In this document: positions 51,607 to 61,009 of the stretch, in pieces
Numbering within the stretch: position 1 is the stretch's first letter
How the letters are laid out: each line of letters begins with the position of its first letter
Assembly: GCF_000372725.1 (NCBI RefSeq)
Contig: NW_005196310.1
Span: forward strand, 298,346 to 362,345
Reading direction: 5' to 3'
From: Emiliania huxleyi CCMP1516
Lineage: Eukaryota; Haptophyta; Isochrysidales; Noelaerhabdaceae
DNA length: 64,000 bases
Made by a program: the position numbers and the translations under genes
The notes under the pieces: generated by a model
What the model saw: the letters and a program-made list of their open reading frames with translations, nothing else
The model's database searches: none
Told to the model about the DNA's origin: nothing

Positions 51607-52254
51607 TCAGGTGCCAAAGTATCTGTCGCCAAAGTCGCCCAGCCCGGGGACGATGTACTTTGACCCGTTGAGGACGGGGTCGATGGCGCCGGTGACCACC
51701 CGCACCGCCGGGAAGGCGCTCGCCATCGCCTGCAGTCCCTCCTTGACGCAGAGGACGTTGACAAAGATTATGCTCTCCGGTGGCACGCCCGCCTCGGCGA
51801 GCAGCCTGCACGCGGCGACGGCGGAGCCGCCCGTCGCGAGCATCGGGTCGAGCAGCAGCACGGGCCGCGCCGCGATATCGGGCGGCAGCTTCGAGTACAG
51901 CAGCTGCGGCAGAGCCGTCTCCTCGTCGCGCTGGATCAGGATCTTTCCCACCGCGACCGAGGGCATCATCGCGCGCACCTCGCCGAGCATGCAGTCGGCG
52001 GCGCGGAGGATCGAGACCGCGCAGATGCGCTCCTCGTCGGGAAGCCTGCAGCCCGCGTATGGGCCACATGGCGTCTCGACCGTCACCTCCTCCGACGGCA
52101 GCAGCGCAAGCGCCTCCTCAATGAGAAGGCGCGTGAGGCGGTTTGACGCGGTGACAAACTGGTGGCGCGACGCTGCCTTATCGCGGATGGCCGTGTGGAG
52201 CGCGCGGGTGAGCTTCGTCTCGCGGAGCACGGTGACATTGGGCGTGTCGGCCAT
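51607..52254 (-). CDS. Uracil phosphoribosyltransferase
   Basis: Single exon, 215 residues, the normal length. It has RPVLLLDPMLATGGSAVAAC (the PRPP-binding loop D-P-M-L-A-T-G-G-S) and the C-terminal uracil-binding end DPVLNGSKYIVPGLGDFGDR, both invariant in UPRT. It makes UMP from uracil and PRPP in pyrimidine salvage. The start is MADTPNVTVL. Upstream, after a CAAAAGAAA tract, lies the R1 repeat cluster. Confidence 0.95.
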   Translation of the reverse strand: MADTPNVTVLRETKLTRALHTAIRDKAASRHQFVTASNRLTRLLIEEALALLPSEEVTVETPCGPYAGCRLPDEERICAVSILRAADCMLGEVRAMMPSVAVGKILIQRDEETALPQLLYSKLPPDIAARPVLLLDPMLATGGSAVAACRLLAEAGVPPESIIFVNVLCVKEGLQAMASAFPAVRVVTGAIDPVLNGSKYIVPGLGDFGDRYFGT

Positions 52255-52384
52255 TTTTACGGCCCGTACGGGCAGCGGACTCCGAACGCTGCGCTTCTAG
52301 GGCGGCACACACACCGTACAAAAGAAACATACGCGCGAAGTGGGCGGGCGCGCGCAGCTGGGCGCGCGGTGCGGCGCGGCGTCT

Positions 52385-53060
52385 GCTGTGACGGCTAGCA
52401 CCACTCTTCTCCCCTAAAATCCCTGTGTGGTGGCGGCGTTCCGTCCTCCCATCCCTCCCTTGGGTTGTCTGTTTTCTATAAATAAATAAAACGGACACAC
52501 CAAACAAGGGGTGGGAGAAGGATCGTTTCCTTTCTGAAAGAAAGAAAGAAAACAGACACGCCAAACGAGGGATAGACTCGAGGGGCCAGGATACGCCGCG
52601 AGGAGGACGGAGTTGCGCCGACAGGCGAAAGAAGCCGCGAGAACAAGGGACCGGCAGGTGGCGGCGTCGCAGGACGAGGCAGAAGAGAACAACGCGTCAG
52701 AGGAGGAAGTGACAAGGGAGAGAACGACGAGGGTGGGACGACCGCGAGGTGGCATGAAGGTTGCAGCGAGAATCGGCGAGAGACTGCGAAGAGAGATAGG
52801 AAGAGGCAGACTCCCTAGGGTGGGCGACGGATAGCGCACCACACACCTCTCCTTAAAATCCCTGTGTGGTGGCGGCGTGCCGTCCTCCCCATCCCTCCCT
52901 TGGGTTGTCTGTTTTCTTTCTTTCTTTCTTTAGGGATGGGACGAGGACAGGGTCCCCACCTGCACGAGCAGGATTTTGGAAGGACGATCAGGGGGACAGG
53001 TGGGGCTCTCCTGCTCCTGACAAGGGACACGACAGGCTCGCAGCGCGGTGCGCGGTCCTT
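52385..53060 (+). repeat. R1 dispersed repeat cluster
   Basis: Two core copies, at about 52415-52480 and 52850-52930 (CTTAAAATCCCTGTGTGGTG plus tail). Between them is an inverted tail (about 52510-52575, GAAAGAAAGAAAGAAAACAG) and an Arg/Glu-rich open frame (52613-52834, ending RIGERLRREIGRGRLPRVGD). The far right part (about 52930-53055) is the segment seen inverted near 19735-19830. This could be a composite of nested copies. The encoded frame and CTTT tail are compatible with a non-LTR type element, but I see no reverse transcriptase, so the class is open. Confidence 0.75.
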
Positions 53061-53162
53061 TCTTTCTGGAGGCTTGTGTTGCATACTTTAATTTTTCAGG
53101 GGGATTTGAAACCGGAAAGCGCCCGTCGCCGGAAAGGCCGTGGGTGGGAACGCCGTTTGTAT

Positions 53163-54194
53163 ATGTTCGGCGCCGCGGCCGCTGTCCTAGGCTTTGCCAG
53201 CGTCCGCGACGTAGTGGTGACGTACTCTGAGGCCCTGGCCTTTGCCGAGGCGCACAGGTGCGCCGGGCTGCACGACAGCCCCACTTTTGCCCAAGACCTC
53301 CATCGCACCTTTCGTGCGCACCACCTTGGCGACGGGAGCCTGCAAGAGCACTCGCAGCGGGAACTTGAGCACCACTCTACGGCTGTCACGGCGGAGGAGC
53401 GCTCCCTGCTCTCTTCCTGCGTTAGCAACAGGGGCAGGCGCCGGCGGCTTGAGCTCGAAGCGTCGGGCAGGAGCGCACAAGCGGTCAGCTCTGTTGCCAC
53501 ACATCACACCTACACCGTCGCCGTCGGCGACAGCTGCTACTCCATCGCGCAAAGCCAATGCAGCGACGGCAGCCGCTGGCAGAGCGTGATTTGCGGCCAG
53601 AGTGAAAGCACCTGCACCAACCTCCAAGTTGGAGAACAGATCTCATACTCTTGCGCAGGGTGCGGTGGGGGCGGCGTCAGTCCCAGCGCCACGCCCAGAA
53701 GCGTGAGCGATGTGAAAATCACTTTCTACGCTTGGGACGACAACTGCGACAATGGCTGGTCGCGAGGCTGCGGCAACGCAAACACGAAGTACAGCCGCAC
53801 GGGCAGCCTGGCTGGTGGCACTGCCGGCGGCAATGGCACGTACTCCGACCCAATTACACTGGCCACTAACCCGAACTTCATCACGCCTGGCACGCGCGTC
53901 TACATCCCGTTCTTCCGCAAGTACTTTGTCATGATGGACCGCTGCTCGGGGTGCATCGAGTCTCACGAGGACTGGGTCGACCTTTGGATGGGCGGCCTTC
54001 CTCTCAATGGCGTGAATGTGAACCAAGCGGCGTCCGACCACTGCGAGAATAGCCTCACTCCAGAGAACCAGCGGATCGTCCTCAACCCAGACGACGGCAT
54101 GGCTGTCAGCACCAGCCCGTTCTTTGACTGCGCCGGACCAGCGTGCACTGCGAGCGCGTGCTGCACGACCTGTCTCTTCGCCGACAACAGATAG
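53163..54194 (+). CDS. Secreted LysM-domain protein with 3D/barwin-like C-terminal domain
   Basis: Single exon, about 343 residues from MFGAAAAVLGFASVRDVVVT, a plausible signal peptide. Residues about 118-160 (HTYTVAVGDSCYSIAQSQCS ... NLQVGEQISYSC) are a LysM domain, which binds chitin or peptidoglycan-type sugars. The C-terminal part (VKITFYAWDDNCDNGWSRGC, ITLATNPNFITPGTRVYIPF, YFVMMDRCSGC) resembles the bacterial 3D or barwin-like double-psi barrel: 'G..A..P..IP.GT.V.I', then 'DR.'. Many Cys suggest an extracellular protein. The frame is open further upstream through the R1 repeat, but the ATG after a GTTTGTATATG stretch is the natural start. Its promoter therefore lies in or next to R1. 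Confidence 0.75.
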   Translation: MFGAAAAVLGFASVRDVVVTYSEALAFAEAHRCAGLHDSPTFAQDLHRTFRAHHLGDGSLQEHSQRELEHHSTAVTAEERSLLSSCVSNRGRRRRLELEASGRSAQAVSSVATHHTYTVAVGDSCYSIAQSQCSDGSRWQSVICGQSESTCTNLQVGEQISYSCAGCGGGGVSPSATPRSVSDVKITFYAWDDNCDNGWSRGCGNANTKYSRTGSLAGGTAGGNGTYSDPITLATNPNFITPGTRVYIPFFRKYFVMMDRCSGCIESHEDWVDLWMGGLPLNGVNVNQAASDHCENSLTPENQRIVLNPDDGMAVSTSPFFDCAGPACTASACCTTCLFADNR

Positions 54195-54452
54195 CTCATA
54201 GTCGGCTCTCGTAGAGATGAAGCCCCGCCGTCCTGATGCTTGAAGCCGCCGACCGGTGACGGCGGAGCTCTGGGGAGGGTGTGCTGCTTGCGGGTTGTCC
54301 TCACGACGGCGCCCTTGCGCGCACGGCGCCCCGCAGCGGCACTTCTTGACGAGACAACGAAAGAAATAGTAAGCGCTGCGCTGGTGCATGGCCATCCCCG
54401 TGTCTTCTTACGACCCCCAGAAATCCTGAGGTGTCGCATAGTGCCTAGTAGT

Positions 54453-54488
<36 letters not shown>

Positions 54489-54626
54489 GCGCTATATCAT
54501 GCGGTGTGTTGTGTTTTCCTCGTGGGTGCGTGTCGCCCACGGTACGCACCAAGCATCCGGGGCGATACGAGACATGACTCTGACTCTCCGCGGGGAGACA
54601 TGTGTGTCTGCTCTATTTCTACGTAT
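54195..54626. other. Convergent intergenic region with (CT)n
   Basis: (CT)n at about 54453-54484. No gene seen. Confidence 0.5.
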
Positions 54627-56012
54627 TTATTTAGCTCTCAATGTGGCAAGGACGACGCGCTGAAAGTATCGTCCGAGGGGGACGGGCCCGCTCGGCGCGC
54701 TGCATGGCGTGTCGAGCAGGTCGTTGACGAGGGACTCGTAGTCGGCGAGCAGCGCCTGCTTGTGCTCGCCGGCGTAGATGCCAGCCGAGACGTGGGCGAG
54801 CAGCGCGACGTCGCAGCCGAGGCGCGCCATCGCGACGAGGCCAGCGTGCAGTGCGGCCTCGACGCCCGCCCGGAAAAGGGGGTAGTCTTCCGCGGCGAAT
54901 CTGTTGTAAGTACGCCGGGTGGTGCTCCTGTCGCTCCGTCCCCACGCACCGCAATTCGGACCGGCGACGAATACGAGGGACGTGGGAAACGCCTCCGTCA
55001 CGGCATAGCTCTTCTGCGCGGGCGGAGCGACGCGCTTGCTGCTGAGGAGAGCGTCCTCGACGACCCACGCGTCACCATAGAAGGAGGCGCTGCGCGCCCG
55101 AGTGTAATCCACATGCTGAATCGTGAACTTGTCAGTTCCGGCGGGGTTGCTCATCCCCCACTGGCCGGCGATGGTCTGCTGGTAGAGCATATTGGCCAGC
55201 GGGTGTGCGCCATCCGCGACTGCATCGGTGAGTGGTTGGCCGTCGGCATGGCACGTGGTGGCGAGCCAGTTGGAGATCACGTCCTCCTCCTGCGTCGAGT
55301 GGTTGGGATGCAGCGCACGCACGGTGCCGTCCTCGAAGCCGCATGCTCCGCCCGGACGGCCAGAGTTCCCCGCCACCATTGTAGCGATGCGAAATGGCCG
55401 GCCCGATTGCGCCAGCAGCTCGATGTGAAGATTACGGCCCACGTTGCTGATGCCGCCCGCGTCCACAATGACCTCGAAGCGAGCCGCTTGAGAGACGTGG
55501 GTCGGCGGGGGGATGGAGATCCTCACCGGGCGATTGTGGTACAAGTCGCTCTTGATATTGTGGTGGGCACAGCCATAGGGCAACCGCACTGCACGTTGCG
55601 GGCACTGTTGAGGCGGCTGTTGAGGCCGTGGCGTCGGCTGTGCAACGAGGATGCGGCGCAAAATTAGTGGGAGTACGTGACTGAGATCGCCGAAGACACC
55701 CTTCACTGCCGCCGCTCTGAGCTCGGAGGCGGTGACTGTAGCTCTCTGAGGTCCAAACGCTGGGTTGCCAGCAATTTCTTCGGCCGTCACCGTACTGGAG
55801 GGCGCGTCTTCAATTAGCGCGTCGACGAGAGCGGAAAATTCTGATAGGTCGAGAGCACCGTCGCCGTTCGCATCAAATGTAGCGACCAGCTTTTGCCACG
55901 TCTCGTCCGAGAGCAGAACTGCGCTGTCATCCGCAGCCGCCGGCATCGAGACGAGCGTCTCTATGCTGGCCTCGCGCGCCTCCAGGATCGCGCTGTCATC
56001 CGCGGCCGCCAT
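54627..56012 (-). CDS. EF-hand protein with C-terminal macrodomain/PARG-like region
   Basis: Single exon, about 461 residues from MAAADDSAILEAREASIETL. One clear EF-hand loop, DANGDGALDLSE, with ligands at positions 1, 3, 5 and 12, should bind calcium. The second half has AGNSGRPGGACGFEDGTV, STQEEDVISNWL, FVAGPNCGAWG and CDVALLAHVSAGIYAGEHKQ. The 'N..RPGG', 'QEE', 'P..CG.W' and 'HVS.GIYAG' pattern is that of microbial-type poly(ADP-ribose) glycohydrolase/macrodomain proteins. A calcium-gated ADP-ribose hydrolase is the inference; catalytic competence is not proven. Open frame upstream of the chosen ATG overlaps the divergent gene. Confidence 0.65.
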   Translation of the reverse strand: MAAADDSAILEAREASIETLVSMPAAADDSAVLLSDETWQKLVATFDANGDGALDLSEFSALVDALIEDAPSSTVTAEEIAGNPAFGPQRATVTASELRAAAVKGVFGDLSHVLPLILRRILVAQPTPRPQQPPQQCPQRAVRLPYGCAHHNIKSDLYHNRPVRISIPPPTHVSQAARFEVIVDAGGISNVGRNLHIELLAQSGRPFRIATMVAGNSGRPGGACGFEDGTVRALHPNHSTQEEDVISNWLATTCHADGQPLTDAVADGAHPLANMLYQQTIAGQWGMSNPAGTDKFTIQHVDYTRARSASFYGDAWVVEDALLSSKRVAPPAQKSYAVTEAFPTSLVFVAGPNCGAWGRSDRSTTRRTYNRFAAEDYPLFRAGVEAALHAGLVAMARLGCDVALLAHVSAGIYAGEHKQALLADYESLVNDLLDTPCSAPSGPVPLGRYFQRVVLATLRAK

Positions 56013-56129
56013 CGTCGCGATCGTTCGGCTTCGCGCGCGTGTGTGTGTTCGACTCGGCGTTCGACTCGGCGGGCGCTCTCGCGGCCCACTCGGCTCGCGG
56101 TATCTATTCGCGGACCCGCGGCAAGATAT

Positions 56130-56993
56130 GACCATCGCCGCCACCGCCGGCTGTGCCCAGAGCGAGCGCTTCGGCTGGCCGCGCGAGCAGTGTGCACGGA
56201 CGGTGTCGCTGGGCACGGCCACTCTCTCCCTCGCCAATCACGGCTGCCCGCGCCGACTGGTGCGTTGCCCTCCCCTCTCTCCTACTCTCTGAGTACGTTG
56301 AGAGAACCCCGTGCGTGCTCCCTGTGGCAGCGCGACGCCTTCAACTCGTCGTTTGGCTACGAAGCGCCGCCAACGGCGGCCATGCTCTGTCGCGCTGACG
56401 GCCAGCACTCGCTTCCGGGCCAAGGCGTTACAATCCAGGGCGAGTTCAACCGCTCGACGGCGCTTTCTGTCACGCGTAGTACCTGCCAGACGTTCGAGTT
56501 TGGTCGTGCCAAGGCAGGCAAGCAAGCAAGGCAGAGGCACGCGGGACCGGCGCTGATTGGTGCCGACGCCGACTTGGGCCATGTCCTGCACCGTGGCCCT
56601 GCGGGCCGCTTCAGCCTGATGAACATGGGAATGAATTACTCGGCGTGGGCGCACAACACCCACGGGCGGCGGCACGACGGCCTCTGGACGCCTTGCACGA
56701 ACGTGGCCTTCATCATGTGCGCCCTGCGCGGCTGGCTTCCGGGGCAGGAGTCGCGCCGCACGTTCCACATAGCGACGCCTGGGCGCGAGCTGATGTCGCG
56801 CTGCCGACCCTGTGGTGAGTGCCTTCCGGGACTCCACTGGGACGAGTGCTTTATTGTGCGGGCCGAGTACTGCATGGTGGACTCGTTCTGCTCAAACGGC
56901 GCCGAGATATGGGGCTCCACCGGCAACTGGACGTGCGTGCCGCGCAGCAAACAACGCAAAGTGGGGGATCGTGATGCTGTGGGTGGTAAGTGA
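56130..56993 (+). CDS. Cys-rich protein of unknown function
   Basis: A first exon from the ATG at about 56130 (MTIAATAGCAQSERFGWPRE) probably ends near 56260 at CTG|GTGCGT; the main exon runs to 56993 and reads SLWQRDAFNSSFGYEAPP, then EYCMVDSFCSNGAEIWGSTG. The intron acceptor is uncertain because the phases of the candidates do not match. Paired Cys (CRPCGECLPG) and N-x-S/T sites suggest secretion. I do not recognise the family. It is divergent from the EF-hand gene, 117 bases apart. Confidence 0.45.
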   Translation, partial: DHRRHRRLCPERALRLAARAVCTDGVAGHGHSLPRQSRLPAPTGALPSPLSYSLSTLREPRACSLWQRDAFNSSFGYEAPPTAAMLCRADGQHSLPGQGVTIQGEFNRSTALSVTRSTCQTFEFGRAKAGKQARQRHAGPALIGADADLGHVLHRGPAGRFSLMNMGMNYSAWAHNTHGRRHDGLWTPCTNVAFIMCALRGWLPGQESRRTFHIATPGRELMSRCRPCGECLPGLHWDECFIVRAEYCMVDSFCSNGAEIWGSTGNWTCVPRSKQRKVGDRDAVGGK

Positions 56994-57132
56994 TGTCGAG
57001 TGATAAACGTCTCAACACACATCAAAGTGGGGGGCCAAGGGGCCGTTCCTTTTTCGACGCGAAAATCGGCATTTTACCAATCCCCACCACCTCCCGTCTG
57101 CGCCGACGCGGCTAGCCTGCAAAAGCCAAGGA

Positions 57133-58574
57133 ATGCAAACCGTGAGCGGCCCTAGCGGGTCGCGATGCGTCGCACCGACCGCCATGCTTGCGACGCTGCT
57201 GGTGCTGCTGGCTGGTTTGTCTGCTGTCCCGCACATTGCGGGGAGGCAGGAGGCTAACGATTGGCCACCCAGTCTGATGTCCACGATGTCGGGATATTGG
57301 GAAAGCATCACCGCAAAGATGTCCCAGATGCAGAGCAATGCACGCGGGAACATTATCATGGACCAATTCGTCATGGAGGAGTTCGAGCCTCCCCCGGGCA
57401 TGCCAAACGGGACAAAGTGCTCGTACATCATGCCGTGGATAGAGAATGCGCTAAACCAGGTGATCAAGGAAACGATCCTCAGCGTCACGGAGCATCCCGT
57501 ACTCTCGAGCAAGGGTCCCGGCGCGCTGCCCATCGCAGCCTCTGTAAAGGTCGGAGTCCTGACCTTGGCGGTCTCCAACCTGACAATCATCAAGATGGAC
57601 CTGGCACACATCAGGATGGGACAGTGCGTGAAGCCCGACATTGTGCAGGACATGGTCAACCACGGCATCGATAGCATTTTGCACCCGGTCTCTCACGGCA
57701 AAGAAGATGTCTCGAGCGCATGGGACATCATGTCAAAGCCTGGCCAATACGTTAGCGACTTCGCCACCGGCGTGAAGGGCTTCTTTGTCACGGGATTCGA
57801 GACGGGCATCTGGACGCAACAATTCACTAAGTACTCGCCTCAATGGCTGCCCGACGCGTACGTCGTCCGGATTGAGGAGGTCAACCTGACTGAGGGGCTT
57901 GTTGCGCACTACGATGGCGTCCCCGTCCCTTTCACCGGCGGCATGGGCGCCTTTGATGTCGGCGCCAGGTCTGACACACGTGGTTGGCTCGAGGTGACCG
58001 CCTTCTACTCACGGCCAGACATTCTGGGAGGGACGACAGGGAACGACAACGGAGAGGTGGTCGAGGGTGGCGGCACGAAGATCACAGCTTGCAAAGGCAA
58101 CTTCAACCTCGGCCATACCGATCTGACATGGCCCATGGGCGTGCACGTCGACGACATGCCCATGCCTGTTGCGCTGGACCTCGGCCCGCTCATCTGCTGG
58201 GGACCGGCAGCGGCGCTTGGTCCGCTGAGTGGCTTGGTAGGCCTCGATTATGAGACGGAGACGAAGCTCAAAGCAGCAGAGGCCAGCGGCCAGTTTGTCG
58301 GTCTCGCGCCAATGCTGAATACCATCCTGCGCAAGAATCTTCCTGTACGCGCTTGCGGTCCAGCGCCGACGCCGCCCCCTACCACCCACTCCCAAACCCT
58401 CCCTGCCTGCAGGGGAGCGAATACGAGGGGTGGTACTTGGGAAAGTCCGTGTACGAGGGGGGGCAGAAACTCTCCACAAAGTTCCACGCCTGGGCCTACG
58501 GCAAGACGAAGCTTCAAGTGTGGCCACCCCCGCCACCCCCGCCACCGGAGGAGGGAGGCTGGTTCCTCGGGTGA
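57133..58574 (+). CDS. Secreted protein of unknown function, possibly lipid-binding
   Basis: Two exons, 57133-58344 and 58413-58574 (457 residues), GT-AG, phase 0. Residues 18-37 (MLATLLVLLAGLSAVPHIAG) are a signal peptide; the ATG at residue 18 is an alternative start. After it, IENALNQVIKETILSVTEHP and VKVGVLTLAVSNLTIIKMDL form alternating amphipathic strands that recall TULIP/BPI-type lipid-binding folds, but no signature proves this. The C-terminus (GSEYEGWYLGKSVYEGGQKL) ends in a Pro-rich tail. Compact and well supported as a gene, function open. Confidence 0.6.
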
Positions 58575-58772
58575 GAGAGATCCCCGGGAAGTTTGACGCC
58601 CTGGGGCATCGGGAGAGCTGATATCACACTCAGACTGATCGCTCGCACACGTCTAGCTTTCGTACGTTTGTCTTTTTGTGTGGGTGTGCGGTTGCCGATG
58701 TTTTCGTTTTTTTTTCCTCGCCCGACGACGCGGACATACAGCATACACTCTCACGACTCAGTCTGAAACGTC

Positions 58773-59870
58773 TCACGCGCTCGTCAGCCAACCGCACAAG
58801 TGGCACTGCTTTCGGCTGGCCTGGGAAGGGTCCGTGTCGATAAAGACCTGGGCGGCTCCAAACTCGCCAGCGAGGCGCGCCTGGCTGCTCAGCAACTTGG
58901 CGAGCAGCGCCGCTGCAGCGCGCTTCTCGTCGTGCCACACGACGAAGCGGACGGTCGTTCGGCTGTCGCCCTGCGGCGGCGCCGCCTCGACTGCGCGCTT
59001 GTCCGAGATTGTGAGGGCGCGAGGCCAGCCACGCGCGGCGGTCCGCCACCGCTCACGGAGCGGATCGTCGCTCTTGATCCCCATCTTGAGGGCGCCCACC
59101 TCGTCCGCGCCGCCCTCCGGCCGGGAGAGCAGCAGGGCGCCCTCCCACAGCTTGGTCATCCCGCCCGCCGGGCTGGCGGAGCGAGGGCTCTGGCTCGGCG
59201 GGCCTGCAGCCACCACCTGTGGCGTGGCGGGCGGCGGGCGGAGCGGCGGCGGCGGCGGCGGCGGCGGAGCAGCAGCTGCGGCGGCGGCAGCAGCAGGGTC
59301 GAGGGCAGGAGCTAGCAGCAGCAGGGGACCGTCGCTGGAAATTGCAACGGGAGCGGGCGCGCGTGGTGGTGCTGGCCGCGCGCAGGACGAGTGGAGAGCT
59401 GCGAGGTTCACGGCGGCGACGGGCGAGATGACTGACAGGGAGAGGCCGCTCGCGGCGAGGGCTTCCGGCACAGGCGCAAACGGGTGCGCTTCTGGATCGG
59501 TGCATGTCGGCAGCGGAAGAGGCACCGAGGCGGTCAGTAGCAGCACGTGCCGGCATTCGCGCGCCGCTGTCCACGGCACCGCACTCGCCACCAGCGTCAG
59601 CGCGCACAGAAGCTCGGGCGGGTCCAGCCCGCCGTGCAGCGGCACTGCGTCGAGCCAGCGGCGGAGCGTCGCCGGCGAGGTTGTGAAGGGAGAGATGGCG
59701 CCCCAGCCGGTGCTCTCGTCCCGCACCGTGAGGAGGGCCGCCTCGGTGCTCGTCCGGGCCTCGCCGAGCCAGCGCTCGAGGAGTGGCCAAACAGTGTCGT
59801 CGAGGAGCGAGCGCAGGTGCGGTGCCATGGCCTCGGTCGCGTCCAACACGAGGAGAATCTGGCGTCGCAT
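58773..59870 (-). CDS. Mediator subunit 25-like protein (vWA plus PTOV/ACID-like)
   Basis: Single exon, 365 residues from MRRQILLVLDATEAMAPHLR. The N-terminal 170 residues follow the MED25 von Willebrand-A pattern: a strand ending 'VLD.T..M.P', a helix with 'P.LE', then FTTSPATLRRWLDAVPLHGG and LDPPELLCALTL (cf. WLD.....GGG in MED25). After a poly-Ala/Pro linker, KLWEGALLLSRPEGG starts a second domain resembling the activator-binding ACID region ('..W.G.L.....'). Such a protein would bridge transcription factors to Mediator. Similarity is moderate and read by eye. Confidence 0.5.
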   Translation of the reverse strand: MRRQILLVLDATEAMAPHLRSLLDDTVWPLLERWLGEARTSTEAALLTVRDESTGWGAISPFTTSPATLRRWLDAVPLHGGLDPPELLCALTLVASAVPWTAARECRHVLLLTASVPLPLPTCTDPEAHPFAPVPEALAASGLSLSVISPVAAVNLAALHSSCARPAPPRAPAPVAISSDGPLLLLAPALDPAAAAAAAAAPPPPPPPPLRPPPATPQVVAAGPPSQSPRSASPAGGMTKLWEGALLLSRPEGGADEVGALKMGIKSDDPLRERWRTAARGWPRALTISDKRAVEAAPPQGDSRTTVRFVVWHDEKRAAAALLAKLLSSQARLAGEFGAAQVFIDTDPSQASRKQCHLCGWLTSA

Positions 59871-60240
59871 AGCGTGACTGACGTACGTGTTGCCCGAGTC
59901 GCGCAGGGAGCGGGCGCGGGAAAATATTTCTTTTCGAGCGGCGACAGCATGCGAATAGCACCCCGCGTGACGAGTACCGGGGGACCGGCATGAAGCATGG
60001 TGATTCCAAAAGCAAAACACATTGTCATGAACGTAACACAATGCTCAATGGTCAATGCCGGCGACGGCTGCTACAGCGCAGGGCGAAGGAGTCCAAGCAG
60101 ACGAGATTCGGGAGCAGGCGGGGGGGGCGCCCGCCGCACGCGGATCGGCGGCGGTGCGCGTGCAGCGCAATCTCGGAGATGCGCCGCGGCGCCACTGGAA
60201 AAAGGGCGCGCGCTGGCCTGAGGCCAGCGGGGGGGAGCCG

Positions 60241-60794
60241 CTACCGCGCGCCGTCGCGCGCTGCCCTGCCCTTCGGCGGCGGCATCCCCGGCGTCGGCCG
60301 CCCGGCCGCCCTCTGCGTGGCTGCCTGCTTGGCCTTGCCAGCCTTGGAGGCCTGGTGAGAGAGGTGTGCGGCGTGGTGAGAGGTGGGGAGGGGAGGGGGG
60401 GGAGGGAAGAGGGAGGGAGAGGGCGCGCGCCTTGTTGGCCTTGGTGTCGATCTTCTTAAAGAAGGGCGCGTTTTTCAGGATGTCCGGCAGGACCATGAAG
60501 CGCACGTGCGAGCCGCGCAGAAAGACGCTGAGGGCGGGCGGGCGGGCGGGTCGGACGCGGCGGCGCGAGTGGGGAGGCGCGGGCCGCAGCCGGGCGGCGG
60601 GCGCGAGCGCACTTGGAGAGCATCTCGACCTGCCCGTCCTTCATCGTCTTTGTGCAGTTGGAGAGGTGGACGTTCATGTTGTCCTCCGCCTCGTCGAGCT
60701 TTCCCCTGTACACCTCGCCGTTCTTGAGCTCGACGGTGACGGTGTGCCCCTCCGCGTCGTGCAGCACCTTGATGGGGATGCCGATGTTCGACAT
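60241..60794 (-). CDS. SNRPD3: Small nuclear ribonucleoprotein Sm-D3
   Basis: Three exons: 60794-60613, 60527-60431, 60351-60241 (129 residues; human Sm-D3 has 126). It starts [20 protein letters not shown], with [20 protein letters not shown] (Sm1 motif) and [20 protein letters not shown] (Sm2), nearly identical to animal Sm-D3. The tail is basic ([20 protein letters not shown]). It belongs to the heptameric ring on spliceosomal snRNAs. The second intron has a GC donor (AAG|GCGCGC). Divergent from the MBD/JmjN gene with 215 bases between starts. Confidence 0.95.
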
Positions 60795-61009
60795 GCTCTT
60801 CTGAGCCGGTGACGCGCGACGCGGAGGCGCGCTACAGCGGTAGGCTTCGAGGCTGACGCGGCGGTCAAAAGAGAAAGCGCCAACCAGACCACTCTCTTGA
60901 AAAAAGAAGAAAACGCTGCCCCGCCAAGCGAGCAACCAGCGACTCTCTCAAGTCACTATTGGGAACCCTGCATAGCGCCGGGTGCAGCTCCCAACCCGGA
61001 GCGCCGGCC

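Noticed and set aside
54231-55667. 475-codon plus frame over the EF-hand gene
   Set aside because: Antisense shadow; no domain, and the minus strand has EF-hand and macrodomain motifs.
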